From Euglena gracilis (lineage: Eukaryota; Euglenida; Euglenophyceae; Euglenales), in the NCBI GenBank assembly GCA_039621445.1, contig CP154954.1, positions 73,747,653 to 73,811,652 on the forward strand: a stretch of 64,000 nt of DNA. The letters are read 5' to 3'. Below the pieces are notes generated by a model. It made no database searches and was not told the origin of the DNA. It saw only the letters and a list, made by a program, of their open reading frames with translations. The position numbers and the translations under genes are program-made. How positions within the stretch are numbered: the first letter of the stretch is position 1; each line of letters opens with the position of its first letter. This document shows positions 22,101 through 30,370 of the stretch, piece after piece.

Positions 22101-23027
22101 AGAAGTGGAAAAGACCCGCGTACTGCAGCACAACTACACACAGAGGACTCCCCTCCGGAAGCGGAGGAGGAGGAGGAAGAGGTCCCAATGGCCGAGGATG
22201 AACCTCAGCCAGCGGAACCTCCGGCACGGGAAACCCGTAGCCCATCGGTCGTGATGCTGGACACTGTGGCAGAAACTGCCCAGCGCCCAGGATCGCCGAC
22301 AGGTGAAATGACGCCTGTCCCACTATCACCAACCTCACTGGGTACGCCGGGTGGAGCAACCCCTCCGCGGAAAAAACCGCCTGAGACGGTACCCCACACA
22401 CCTGAGGTATTACGCCTCAAGCTCCCTGTTCCCGGGGAAACCCCGTTAACAGAGGAGCCAGCCGAGGAGCCCACTTCAGGTGAGGAGCGACGCACCTCGC
22501 TGGGCGGACGCGTACTCGGGGGTTTGCGGTCACTCATCGCAGTTGTCACCCCACGTGGCACTGCGGCCAGTTCTTCCACAGCTGCGGCGGAAACTGCCCA
22601 GCCGGCGGAAGACACACCTGACACAACAGCCATGGTGGAGGATGAACCTCCCCCAGCGGCGGCGCCACCGCCGGTGTCGGAAGCGACACGGACGGCGGGC
22701 GAACAGAGAGCAATGGCCGTGGAGACAACAGCAGCCGTGCCAGTACAGGATAAACCTGTATCAGCACCGGTAGCGCCAGCCGAGGCACGGGATGAACCCG
22801 CTCAGCGCACATCCACAGCCACTGCACCAGAGCATTCAGGCAAACGGACACCGGCGCCTGAAAAACAGGCCAAAGCGGACGTCCATGCCCCCACCACAGG
22901 CTCAACCAGCGCAAAACGCGCCAGCCAAGCCTGCACGCACACCATCCCCCACGGCTGCCCCTGGGAAACCAACGGAAGCCGCGTGGGAACGCGTATGACG
23001 ACCATCAGCTCGGGAAACCCCTGCTGA
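19179..23027 (+). CDS. Element B extra ORF 1 after pol, unknown function
   Basis: 1282 codons from ATG, no recognised family. Residues 1-470 are Pro/Ala/Arg-rich with charged low complexity. Residues 490-545 form a GKGKGK and KGGKA repeat (basic, possibly nucleic-acid binding). Residues 550-930 are a globular-looking, Trp- and Phe-rich domain with Cys pairs (CQFCKEVH, later FGECG). Residues 980-1282 are acidic then Pro/Thr-rich. No signal peptide and no hydrophobic membrane segment are visible, so it is not an obvious envelope. It sits between the chromodomain and the 3' LTR, with no intervening LTR, and shares the dense hairpins of B, so it belongs to B. It is probably longer: near 22880 the sense frame appears to move toward the 23467 ORF. 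Confidence 0.65.
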   Translation: MLPGGREPGGGPPYHPTTHPQPDQYTYRYGTQPPARTAAQGNPEASSSSRITSMSAEARSSQPSSSRRLPPYAGVMIHRTAETMNRVMRMSANPAPDHLTQALWDDHCRKILTIANTPPALWCMCAQATMTGLVYYNDPDASGFAADITMRDLGVEVPPQVARQVPQVGTYTAHFRAHSPGLPEEETVEAPVRSEHPRVKESIFRSPERMPRRDYPAQEHVSQYTVSGDYPQEAPMPRDQYVYPPQPHPTIPDPIPRRPAEGNPPPTSDSARSARPREAAAAPRAAPVPPVRDEPVNPWTGRPFETEEERQQYEYAVTIQRQIARRPPVSAGQGYPARAEMTREERQQYDAAVSALTGVPAPSRSSQPARQQDVAVAEAPPARSTSSAASKRDGGPENVTPQPQRRSPRSENPPAAMHVDAEEEAPPTPDVTAERARLETRPSPVAPVYSNRGDAEQEFARTPSTESVTYPVFTPEDPEYWDYWATFEWLSNTKGKGKGKGKGKGKGKGQEKGGKAPPGKGGKAAWPTPGKGGKSAGPPVGKGGKAAKPSKTKDYDVASVFKYLEEIWPKIDEDLQKFTRAGNVIHPPPDAVIEVVQNRMNDHYKRFFYSAELHAFEGYPHSNEVVLDRMPGFWELWFWLGYPCQNFGIFTDRNGLTYIDCTNTCEDGETFVAQLKEIFTHMYSVGALGIQWKFHPLPEKLQAQAAVMFTCNLQVFLDSIYGMLFKVLDVDLAYPQRFKLECQFCKEVHIVDFWGFGECGKPPPTAESAGSQPTRRFLLHQCRNPNLGTQDRKVLKQHRQKIFLLQQYWHRAWITYVLEVYIYFLEYMTTDVDVQRRWLPRGYTEVAPRPNDPDQRRMNLRADWEEAEIGLQEHLDTQFGNILMWEDFRMFFAEHEGKVPRYALPLPAFLEETGECGVTENCRQQWEDLCQIDDDEPQPPPGSWVRASWPPPYPSSDRSESISFYRLSDVQGCYRSGKDPRTAAQLHTEDSPPEAEEEEEEVPMAEDEPQPAEPPARETRSPSVVMLDTVAETAQRPGSPTGEMTPVPLSPTSLGTPGGATPPRKKPPETVPHTPEVLRLKLPVPGETPLTEEPAEEPTSGEERRTSLGGRVLGGLRSLIAVVTPRGTAASSSTAAAETAQPAEDTPDTTAMVEDEPPPAAAPPPVSEATRTAGEQRAMAVETTAAVPVQDKPVSAPVAPAEARDEPAQRTSTATAPEHSGKRTPAPEKQAKADVHAPTTGSTSAKRASQACTHTIPHGCPWETNGSRVGTRMTTISSGNPC

Positions 23028-23466
23028 AGGTCAACGCTGCTCGGTATCGGGGAGAGGACCCCCGTCCCAAGCGTCACCACGCACCTGGGCAAGCAAGCGC
23101 GACGCCGATCGGCGGCCCTCGGATGCTCCGGAAACCGGAAGTCCAAAGGCCCCGGCAAAATCAAAGCCCGGCGCCGCACCTTGTAAGCCCACACCGAAAT
23201 CTGGTGATCAGCCCCCACCGAAAGGCGGTAGTGGTACTGGCGGCCAGAGTGCTGCATCCTCTTGTCGGGGATCAACCTCGGGACAAGGATTCATGCACGT
23301 CACATCATCCGGCTATGGGAAAACCTCACAGCCGAAACCTTCGTCAAAGGGGTAAGGAAAATCTCGCGCCTCACCAGCCGAGACACCTTCGGAAGACGAA
23401 GTCATCATCGACTGGAACGCGGTCAATCAGGATGATCCTGAGATTCATGACCTGAAAAACAGGTAC

Positions 23467-24531
23467 ATGATGATCGACCACAAACTGAGGACACAGCAAT
23501 GCCTCAACCGGTGGATTGAGCCACTGTTCTGTCAGGGCCGAAAATGGTCCTTTGATCAGAACGTGACCTGGAATTATTACAATTCCAGATCCCCCCGTGT
23601 TTTGGCCCAATACTTCGGTGAGGAATTCCTCATCGACAAAACAACCGAAAACCGTTTTGTGTGGCCCTGCACTGTATGCCACAAGATGTATAACAGTGCA
23701 CCTGACCTGGGATTACCCCTCGTCCATGTGTGCAACCCTGTGGGTCGGAAATCGTTCCACAAGGATGTATACATCCCCAACTGTGCCGCCTTGGTATGCG
23801 CCAAGTGCGTGGACAGTTGGACCCACAAGCACAATTTTAGCTACACCGAGCGAGACGGTACGAATGTACCGATACTCTGCGTCAAATACCTTCGAGGTAC
23901 CTTCTGGAAAACTGCGGAAGGCGCAATTCGCACAATCGTTCCAAGTGCCCAGAAGCCACTGGAGGAATACTCCACCTTGCACAAAAAGTACAAGGATTTT
24001 TTCAAGTACTCCAACCTCAAGCTTGACGACTACCGCCTCACGGGAATGGCCCGTGGGTGGCAGATCGTCAGTGGGGCGATACGCCTCGCTGCTGGGGAGG
24101 CAGGGGTAAGATTACCTTACCTCTGGGAGACAGCGGACAGGGAAAAGATATTTTTGCGCCTGTTCACAACCCGAGACCGAAACGGTCGCTGGTGCCTGCC
24201 ACAATGGCCACCCGAAGACCACGGGATGACCTGGAAAGACTGGCTTGGGGCCGAATTACGACCCCATACAGTCCGCGCAGAATGTGCGTATCACATGCCG
24301 ATTGACTTCCAGCCAGGGAATGCCCCGCAGGTGTCAGCCAATCACCCACGGATGAATCACTTCATCTGGCCAGCCACTCTGCCCAGGAAATTCTGGGAGA
24401 AGCTGCAATGGTTCCTCGCGGAAAGAGCGAGTGCAACCAAGCACACAGTCCCTGAAGGATGGGTTCGGGACTGGGTGGCACCTGATTTCGAATACAAATC
24501 GCCAGAAACCAGAAACCTGGCTCGTAGATAG
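23467..24531 (+). CDS. Element B extra ORF 2, possible zinc-binding protein, unknown
   Basis: 354 codons. The same frame is protein-like upstream to about 22880, apart from stops at 22996-22998 and 23353, so it is likely the C-terminal part of the ORF 1 protein. Residues 60-125 hold CTVCHKMY, HVCNP and CAKCVDSW with a following HKH, a Cys/His array that could bind zinc. The rest is rich in Trp and basic residues (FWEKLQWFLAER). No family is recognised. A perfect 8-bp hairpin lies just downstream (24614-24632). Confidence 0.55.
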   Translation: MMIDHKLRTQQCLNRWIEPLFCQGRKWSFDQNVTWNYYNSRSPRVLAQYFGEEFLIDKTTENRFVWPCTVCHKMYNSAPDLGLPLVHVCNPVGRKSFHKDVYIPNCAALVCAKCVDSWTHKHNFSYTERDGTNVPILCVKYLRGTFWKTAEGAIRTIVPSAQKPLEEYSTLHKKYKDFFKYSNLKLDDYRLTGMARGWQIVSGAIRLAAGEAGVRLPYLWETADREKIFLRLFTTRDRNGRWCLPQWPPEDHGMTWKDWLGAELRPHTVRAECAYHMPIDFQPGNAPQVSANHPRMNHFIWPATLPRKFWEKLQWFLAERASATKHTVPEGWVRDWVAPDFEYKSPETRNLARR

Positions 24532-24644
24532 GCCACCACCACCACAATTCCAGATGGTCCTTGTGGAAGATCCCTTGGACTCCCGCCATGATTATTCGCG
24601 GCTGGAACGGATGTAATGCCGAAACGGCATTACCAGGCTCATGT

Positions 24645-24656
24645 AAGGTAAGTGCC
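24645..24656 (+). promoter_or_regulatory. Candidate 5' splice site at the end of the element B coding region
   Basis: AAGGTAAGTG matches the eukaryotic donor consensus very well. A matching acceptor candidate in B lies beyond element C (TTGGGTTTTCAG near 38263-38274), which would make C an intronic insertion. Confidence 0.35.
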
Positions 24657-24697
24657 TTCATGGAGCCTGGACACCCATATACTATATATATACACTG

Positions 24698-25356
24698 TGT
24701 GCGCGGTCCGAGGGTGCCCGCCCCAAGGAGGGGGCCCAAAGGGGCCACGAAGGGCCGCGAGGGGGATCCAAGGCCCCCAAGGGCCTTTTGAGGCCCCACT
24801 GGCCCCCAAGGGGGCCCCACAGCCCATTTTGACCAAGCCAAGGGAAGGTAAAGGAGGGGGCAGGTTGAGGGGGCCAACAGGCAACCCCCAAGGGGATGCG
24901 CAAGCCCTGCTGGGCTTTGCGCAAGCATGCGCACCCCCTTGGTGGGCGCTCAGATGGCGCAATTCATTAAGAATTGCGCAAAGTATAACAAGTAGCCCCC
25001 CCAGCTGTAGCCCCCCTCCAATTGTACATTTTCTGTTCGCAGGGCTCTGTTCACATACTGCCATTTGTGTTCACCAATTGTTTGCTTGAAAGGGAATTCA
25101 AGGACATATCAAGGAAATACAAATAACAAATTTCAAGTTCAAGTCTCATTGATCAAGAATTCAAGTTCATTTGTTGAGGCAAAAGTATGTCATTTTCAAC
25201 GCCACCATCCTTGCCAACGCCCACCCCTACCCCACTTTTCCTCCAAGGGGAAAACCCCCACCAGGTGGGCCCGACGGGCTCAAATTTAAACGATCCTACG
25301 CGGGTTGCGCCGCCAGGGGTCCCTTCACAGGGACCTCAGGAGGGGCAACCCCTACA
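24698..25356 (+). repeat. Element C 5' LTR
   Basis: 659 bp, TGTGCGCGG ... CCCCTACA. It carries a pyrimidine-rich TTTTCTGTTCGCAG (25027-25042) resembling a splice acceptor that is not conserved in the 3' LTR. Confidence 0.93.
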
Positions 25357-25367
25357 TGGTAGCAGAG
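25357..25367 (+). promoter_or_regulatory. Element C primer-binding site
   Basis: TGGTAGCAGAG immediately follows the LTR and matches the complement of an initiator-Met tRNA 3' end. Confidence 0.85.
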
Positions 25368-27724
25368 GGGGGTTTGAGCCCTCTGGGTTCACACTATGTG
25401 AGCCTGGGGATCTCCCAGATTACCAGGAGGATGACGAGGACGACACCAGCCACAGCCATGGCATCCCCAGCCATTATGGCCGGGGCCGGCAGCTCCTGGC
25501 CATTGCTGGGCCAGCCCAGCCGGACCCCCAGCAGCAACAATATTCTGGGTCCGGCTTGGCACTGCCCGGCAGCCTGGGACTGCTCTCTGGCATGCCCAGC
25601 CTGGTCATGCCGGAGTTTGTGCATGACATGACCAGGCAGGTCATGTGGCAATTCGCCATGCGGGGGAAGATCAAAGAAGAAGAGCAAGAACCAGAAGAAG
25701 AAGATGAAGAAGAATTTTCAAACCAGACCCAGCCGCTTTTACTGGAGGCGGGGCCCTGGCAGAACCCTGGGGATGCCGGGCCGGCACATGCGCCGGTGAG
25801 CCATGTCGGGTCTGGGCATTTCCCAGCTGGACCCGACCATTGCTCGCTGGTGCATGCCGGGCCCGGTCATGCTGGGCCCCAAGGACATGCCCAGACGGAA
25901 CCACCCAATGGCAGCTGCAGGAGCTGCCCCCAGCAGGGGAAATGGTGGAGGACGAGGACCAGACGGCCCAGGGGGGGTTGGTGCCAGAACAGAGCCCGAA
26001 GGGGAGGCACCCCCCGCACCCCCCCCAGAGGCTGTGGGAGGAGGCGGAGGCACAGGCAGCTGCCTCAGTGGTTCTGGAGCAGGAGATCCAGCGGTTGGAT
26101 GGTTGGGTTGGCGACCTGCAAAGTCGGCTCGCTGAAGCGGGGGCCACCACAGCTGCTTCAGTTAGCCGCCTGGAGCAGTTGGTGTCCTTGCAGTTTCAGC
26201 GGGTCACTGAAAATTTCCAAGGAGTGGTGCAGCAAATGGAAAGAACCCAGGCTGGGCTAGCGTCCCAGCTGGCTGAAAATTTTCAAAGGCTGCAGCAGGG
26301 GCAAAGGGAAAATTTTGCTGGGGGAATGACAGCCCTCAGCGAGCTGGTGACCAGCCGGCTGAGCGAAGGCCTCGGGACGGTGGCCCAACTAGCCCAGCGG
26401 GTCCAGGGGCTCGAGGCCATCGCCAGCCGGGGTCACCAGCCAGCTGAAGGGCAGGGGTTTAACGAGGCGATGGCTGGGCGGGTTAAAAATTTTGAGGAGC
26501 TGCTCATCACCTCCGTCCGGACAACGGAGGAGGTGATGAGGAGCCAGGAGCTGGCCAGCGGGCGGCAGCAGGCCCAGGCCGAGGCCCTGGACCAAAAATT
26601 AAACCAGCTGACGGGTGAACTCGGGGGGCTGCGGGAAAGAAATGCAGGGATTGCACAGGCCCTGCAAAATTTTTCGAGCAGAGCTGGATGGACAGGCCAC
26701 AGCCATCGCTGAACAACAAGGGACCATAAGGGAAGACATAAGGGAGCTAAGGGCCAGGGCTGAGGGGCAGGGCCACAGCCTGCAGGAGCTGTGGGCCGAG
26801 GTCACCACCCACGGGCAGGTGATCCAGGCCCACAACGCCCTGCTCATGGAGGTGGACTCAACAATAAGGGGGACACCAAAAGAAAACGCCGAAATAAAAA
26901 ATCGGCTTTTCGTTCTGGAAAACAAAATCGAGAATTTTGGAAAATTTTGCCCCCCCATCCAGGAGCTACCAGGGCCACCCAGAGGAGTGGGGCCGGAGAG
27001 CGAAGACCCCCGTGGCACCGAAGCCAGAGTGCCCCAGGCAATCACGGGCTCACAGACACAGCCCAGGCCGGGGGCCCAGAGTGTGAATGGCTCGGGTGCC
27101 GCGGGGGGCAATATGCCTCCTGGCCCCCAGCACCAGCTCCCAGCCCATCCCAGCCTGCTGGGAGGCAAGGGACCTGTGGCCCCCCAGGGGCTCTCTGCTG
27201 GCCCCAGCAGCGGGGCAGCGGAGTCAGTGACCCAAATTCCCGGGGAAGTGGTATCCCCGGGCCCAGCTTCTGTGACTGCAGTTTTTCCCAATGGGTTTTC
27301 AGGGTCTGGCCCCCAGAGACCAAGGGGCAGCCAGCCCCCGGGTCCCATGGCTGCGGGGGGCAACCTGCCCCAGGGCCCCACGGCTGCGGGGGGCAGCCAG
27401 CCCCAGGGTCCCAGGGCTGCGGGGGGCAGCCAGCCCCAGGGTCCCATGGCTGCGGGGGGCAGTCCGGTCCAGGTCCCCGCTGCTGGAGGGACCCCAGCTG
27501 CCCAGACACCTGGCACGTTCAGGTTCCAGGGGTGGATTGGGAGGAAGCGGAACGCCAGATTAAGGCTCACGGATTTTTTAATTTTTTGGCCAGGTTGGGA
27601 GCCCAGGAGCAGCAGCAACAGTCTCAGCAAAATTCACGAACAACGGGACAGTCCAGCACAGCGAAACCACAGGCAGCAGGCACAGCAGATCTACAGGGCC
27701 AGGGCAGGGGTCAACCTGGGGTGA
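25368..27724 (+). pseudogene. Element C gag N-terminal, coiled-coil and repeat region
   Basis: Three overlapping frames carry the sense in turn, so small indels have broken it: to about 26000 (acidic EEEDEEEF region), 26000-26690 (long Ala/Gln/Glu coiled coil such as LEQEIQRLDGWVGDLQSRL), and 26690-27510 (coiled coil, then a Pro/Gly-rich region). A 33-bp tandem repeat lies at about 27345-27470 (AAGGSQPQGPM units, four to five copies). Overall order resembles the coiled-coil gag of element B. The start codon is not certain. Confidence 0.6.
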
Positions 27725-28842
27725 AATCAGCCGAGCACCAGTGGCCCCCCCAGCCCCGTGGGTTCCCCGCGGGAGGGGAGTTCACGGGGGCAATGGACCC
27801 TTTCGCCTGGGCCCCTGAGGCTGGGGCAGCATCGTGCAGCGCTGCCCCTCTGGCCTTTGGGTCCCAGGACACGGGAGCCTGGGTCCGGGGGGTCCAGGCA
27901 GCTCCGGTCCACGTGGCGCCAGCAGCCCCCAGCCCAGCAGCCAGCATGTTTTTGGGGCCGCTGGCGACACTCCTCACCAAAGACCTTGTAAAACCAGAGC
28001 TGAAAGGTGATTTTCATGATTTTTCCTTAAAATTTCAGCTTTACATGCAGCAGGTTTCCATGGGACAGCCAGTGGGGGAGGAATTTAAAATGCTTGTTCT
28101 GACCGGCTGCCTGGACCACAGCAGCCGGCTGGAACTCCAGCGGCGACAGGAGATGGGGGAACGGGTCAGGTTCCAGGATTTCTGGAACTGGCTGGCCCAG
28201 AAATACGGCGGTGACATCCAGGCCTCGCTGCATGAGCAGCTCAGGGCCCTCAGGCCGGCAAACACGGGCAAATTAACCCTCCCAGCGTGGCGTGAATATG
28301 AAAGTCAGTTTAAATTAATTTTCTGCCGGATGGAAAACTCCTCTGAAGAGGAAGCACAGGCCTTGGTTTTACAGCAGCTCCCAGATTCCATGCGTAGGGC
28401 AATAATCAGGGAGCAGACCCGAAAAAATCAGGATGGGCCCACAGTGCGGCTGTGGCACATCCCTGGGTTGACGGCGGAAAAGGCAACACAGCTCGCCCAG
28501 GAGGCTGTGGGTGAGGGGGAGCCGGTGACAGTCAGGGCACACCGGGACTCCTTCCTCATCAAGCTCTACAGCCGGCGGGCGCTGGAGAGGCTGATGATGA
28601 GGAACGGGGCCACGCTGCAGGGGGGCAATACAGTGAAAATCACCCCCCACGAAACAAAGCTGGGATTGGAAGAAGTTTTTCGACACGCTGAAAATGAGCT
28701 GCGGTGCCAGGAACGGTCTGACAGCTATGGCCGTTCTTGGGGTGGACGGGGGGTCCCAGCCCACCAGGAGGACCACTGGGCTGGGGGCCTCGACAATTTT
28801 TCAGTCTCTGAGGTAAAATCCCAGGAAGCCAGGCCAGCCTAG
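27510..28842 (+). CDS. gag: Element C gag capsid
   Basis: Open from 26791; the part from about 27510 looks real. A capsid-like helical domain follows a Gln-rich start: LATLLTKDLVKPELKGDFHD, FQLYMQQ, LVLTGCLDHSS, FWNWLAQKYGGD, WREYESQFK. The frame ends at 28840-28842 before the knuckle region, which is in another frame. It would form the particle core. Confidence 0.65.
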
Positions 28843-29110
28843 CCCCAGAAAACGGTTTCACAGCCAGCTGAGGGAGGAGCAAAAACGGGACCCCCCAAAG
28901 GCCCTGAGGGGCCACAGGACAGGCAATCACGGCACCGGGGCGGGTCACCTGGAAAGGGACGGGAGGGATGCAGGTCACCCAGCCCGGGGCAAAGGGGAAA
29001 GGGGTTCGGCAAGGGGGCTGGCAAGGGCGGCCCAGATTTTCGCCCAGCAAGGTCCCCAACCCCTCACCCAGCCGCCAACAGGGAACAAACCCCCCCGAGG
29101 AGCCCCCGGA

Positions 29111-29289
29111 GTGGCCCCTCGGTGGACCAGCCCTGCAGCCAGTGCGGGGCCACAGATCACTGGTCTCGGGAATGCCCAGGAAAGAAGTGTTATGAGTGCG
29201 GGAAAACGGGACATCTGGCACGACAGTGCTGGTGGAGAAAGGGAAAGGGGAAGGGGGCGTCCACACCCCCACGGCGGGGGAGTGCCTGA
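29111..29289 (+). pseudogene. Element C nucleocapsid, two CCHC knuckles
   Basis: CSQCGATDHWSREC then CYECGKTGHLARQC (about 29132-29233), with regular C-x2-C-x4-H-x4-C spacing and a Lys/Gly tail ending in a stop. This is the RNA-binding end of gag, in a frame different from the capsid segment. Confidence 0.85.
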
Positions 29290-29857
29290 AAAAGCGGGGG
29301 CCAGAAGGGAGGGGACGGGGGCCCAGGGTGCCCCCAGCACGGCCCTCGGAAGGGGGGTAAGGAACAGGCTCGCGGAGAGGGTTGGGTTTTGGTCAAGGGA
29401 AGGTCCAAAGGCAGATCCGGACCTGAACCTGCACGGTCCCCCCAGCCCCCCCTGACTGAGACACGAAAAGGGGCTGGGGGGGGGCCAGCAGGCCCTCTCA
29501 TTCGACTCTGCCAACCCCTGGTCTGCGCTTTTCACCAGTGAGGGCAGCCCAGGGGGGGGCTCGGGTCAGAATTCAGGCACGGGACAAAGGGAGAAGGGAC
29601 ACAAGGCGGCTGGCCCTCCGCAGCAAGCCGCCCAGGGGTCTTCGGGTTCCAGCACACCCGGTCTACCGCAGATCACAACACCAGGAAGGGAGGGGAAAAA
29701 CCCAAAACAAAAAAATGAAAAAGAAAAAAACAAAACGCTCTCACAGGCATCAATCAGGGAGGCAGCAAGGGAGGTCATCAACGTTCCCCAAACCAGTAAG
29801 GGCACGGATGAAACCGCTCCCAGCACGGAAAGGGATTCAGGGTTTTCGATTCGCCAG
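29290..29857 (+). other. Element C spacer between gag and methyltransferases
   Basis: Low-complexity, basic and Pro-rich in every frame. No domain recognised. It probably encodes the unstructured start of pol with broken frames. Confidence 0.4.
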
Positions 29858-30370
29858 GTGAGGTGCGTCAGGACCGCACCTTCCACCTCAGCCCCCACAC
29901 CACAGCCAGCCCCAGCACCACTCCCAGCCCGTTCCTCAGGGTTTGGGAGGTCGCCCTCCTGGTGGATTTCCCAGGACTACCACGTCCGGGAGGAGTACGT
30001 CAGGGACGTACTCCGCCGCCTGGGAGTCTACCCGGAGGTCGACGCCTTTTCTGCCAAAGAAAACCGCAGGTTCGTCCGCTGGTGGGGGCCAGGGAGCAGG
30101 GAGGGAGAAGATGCCTTCAAGCAGGACTGGGGCAGGGAGGTTTTGTGGATCAACGTACCTTATAAAAAATACAGGAGGTTCTCGAAAAAATCAGGAGGGA
30201 TCAGGCCCATGCCATCCTGGTGATCCCCAGGTGGCCAGGCCGGCGTTGGTACAGGGAGGCCAGGGGCTTGGCAGTGCGCCAAGTCACGTTCCCTCAGGGA
30301 ACATGATTTTTCGGCAGAGGGGAGGAGTTGTGCCGGGGGACCAAGTGGCCCATCACAGCCTTTTTGCTGT
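29858..30370 (+). pseudogene. Element C Dam-like N6-adenine methyltransferase module
   Basis: The first frame (29858-30223) has SWWISQDYHV, EVDAFSAKENRRF and then LWINVPYKK, where NVPY stands for the (D/N)PP(Y/F/W) motif IV. After a shift near 30170 the other frame continues VLEKIRRDQAHAILVIPRWPG, which parallels the post-motif helix and the TPNWKG-like strand of element A. The region ends where the long pol frame begins. One frameshift and the NVPY variant make activity doubtful. Position: upstream of the C5 methyltransferase. Confidence 0.6.

Noticed and set aside
19179-24531. Envelope gene of an endogenous retrovirus
   Set aside because: No signal peptide, furin-like site or membrane segment is visible, and there is no similarity I recognise; position alone is not enough.
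24639-25064. Frames shared with 37084-37446
   Set aside because: They lie in the paired LTRs of element C.
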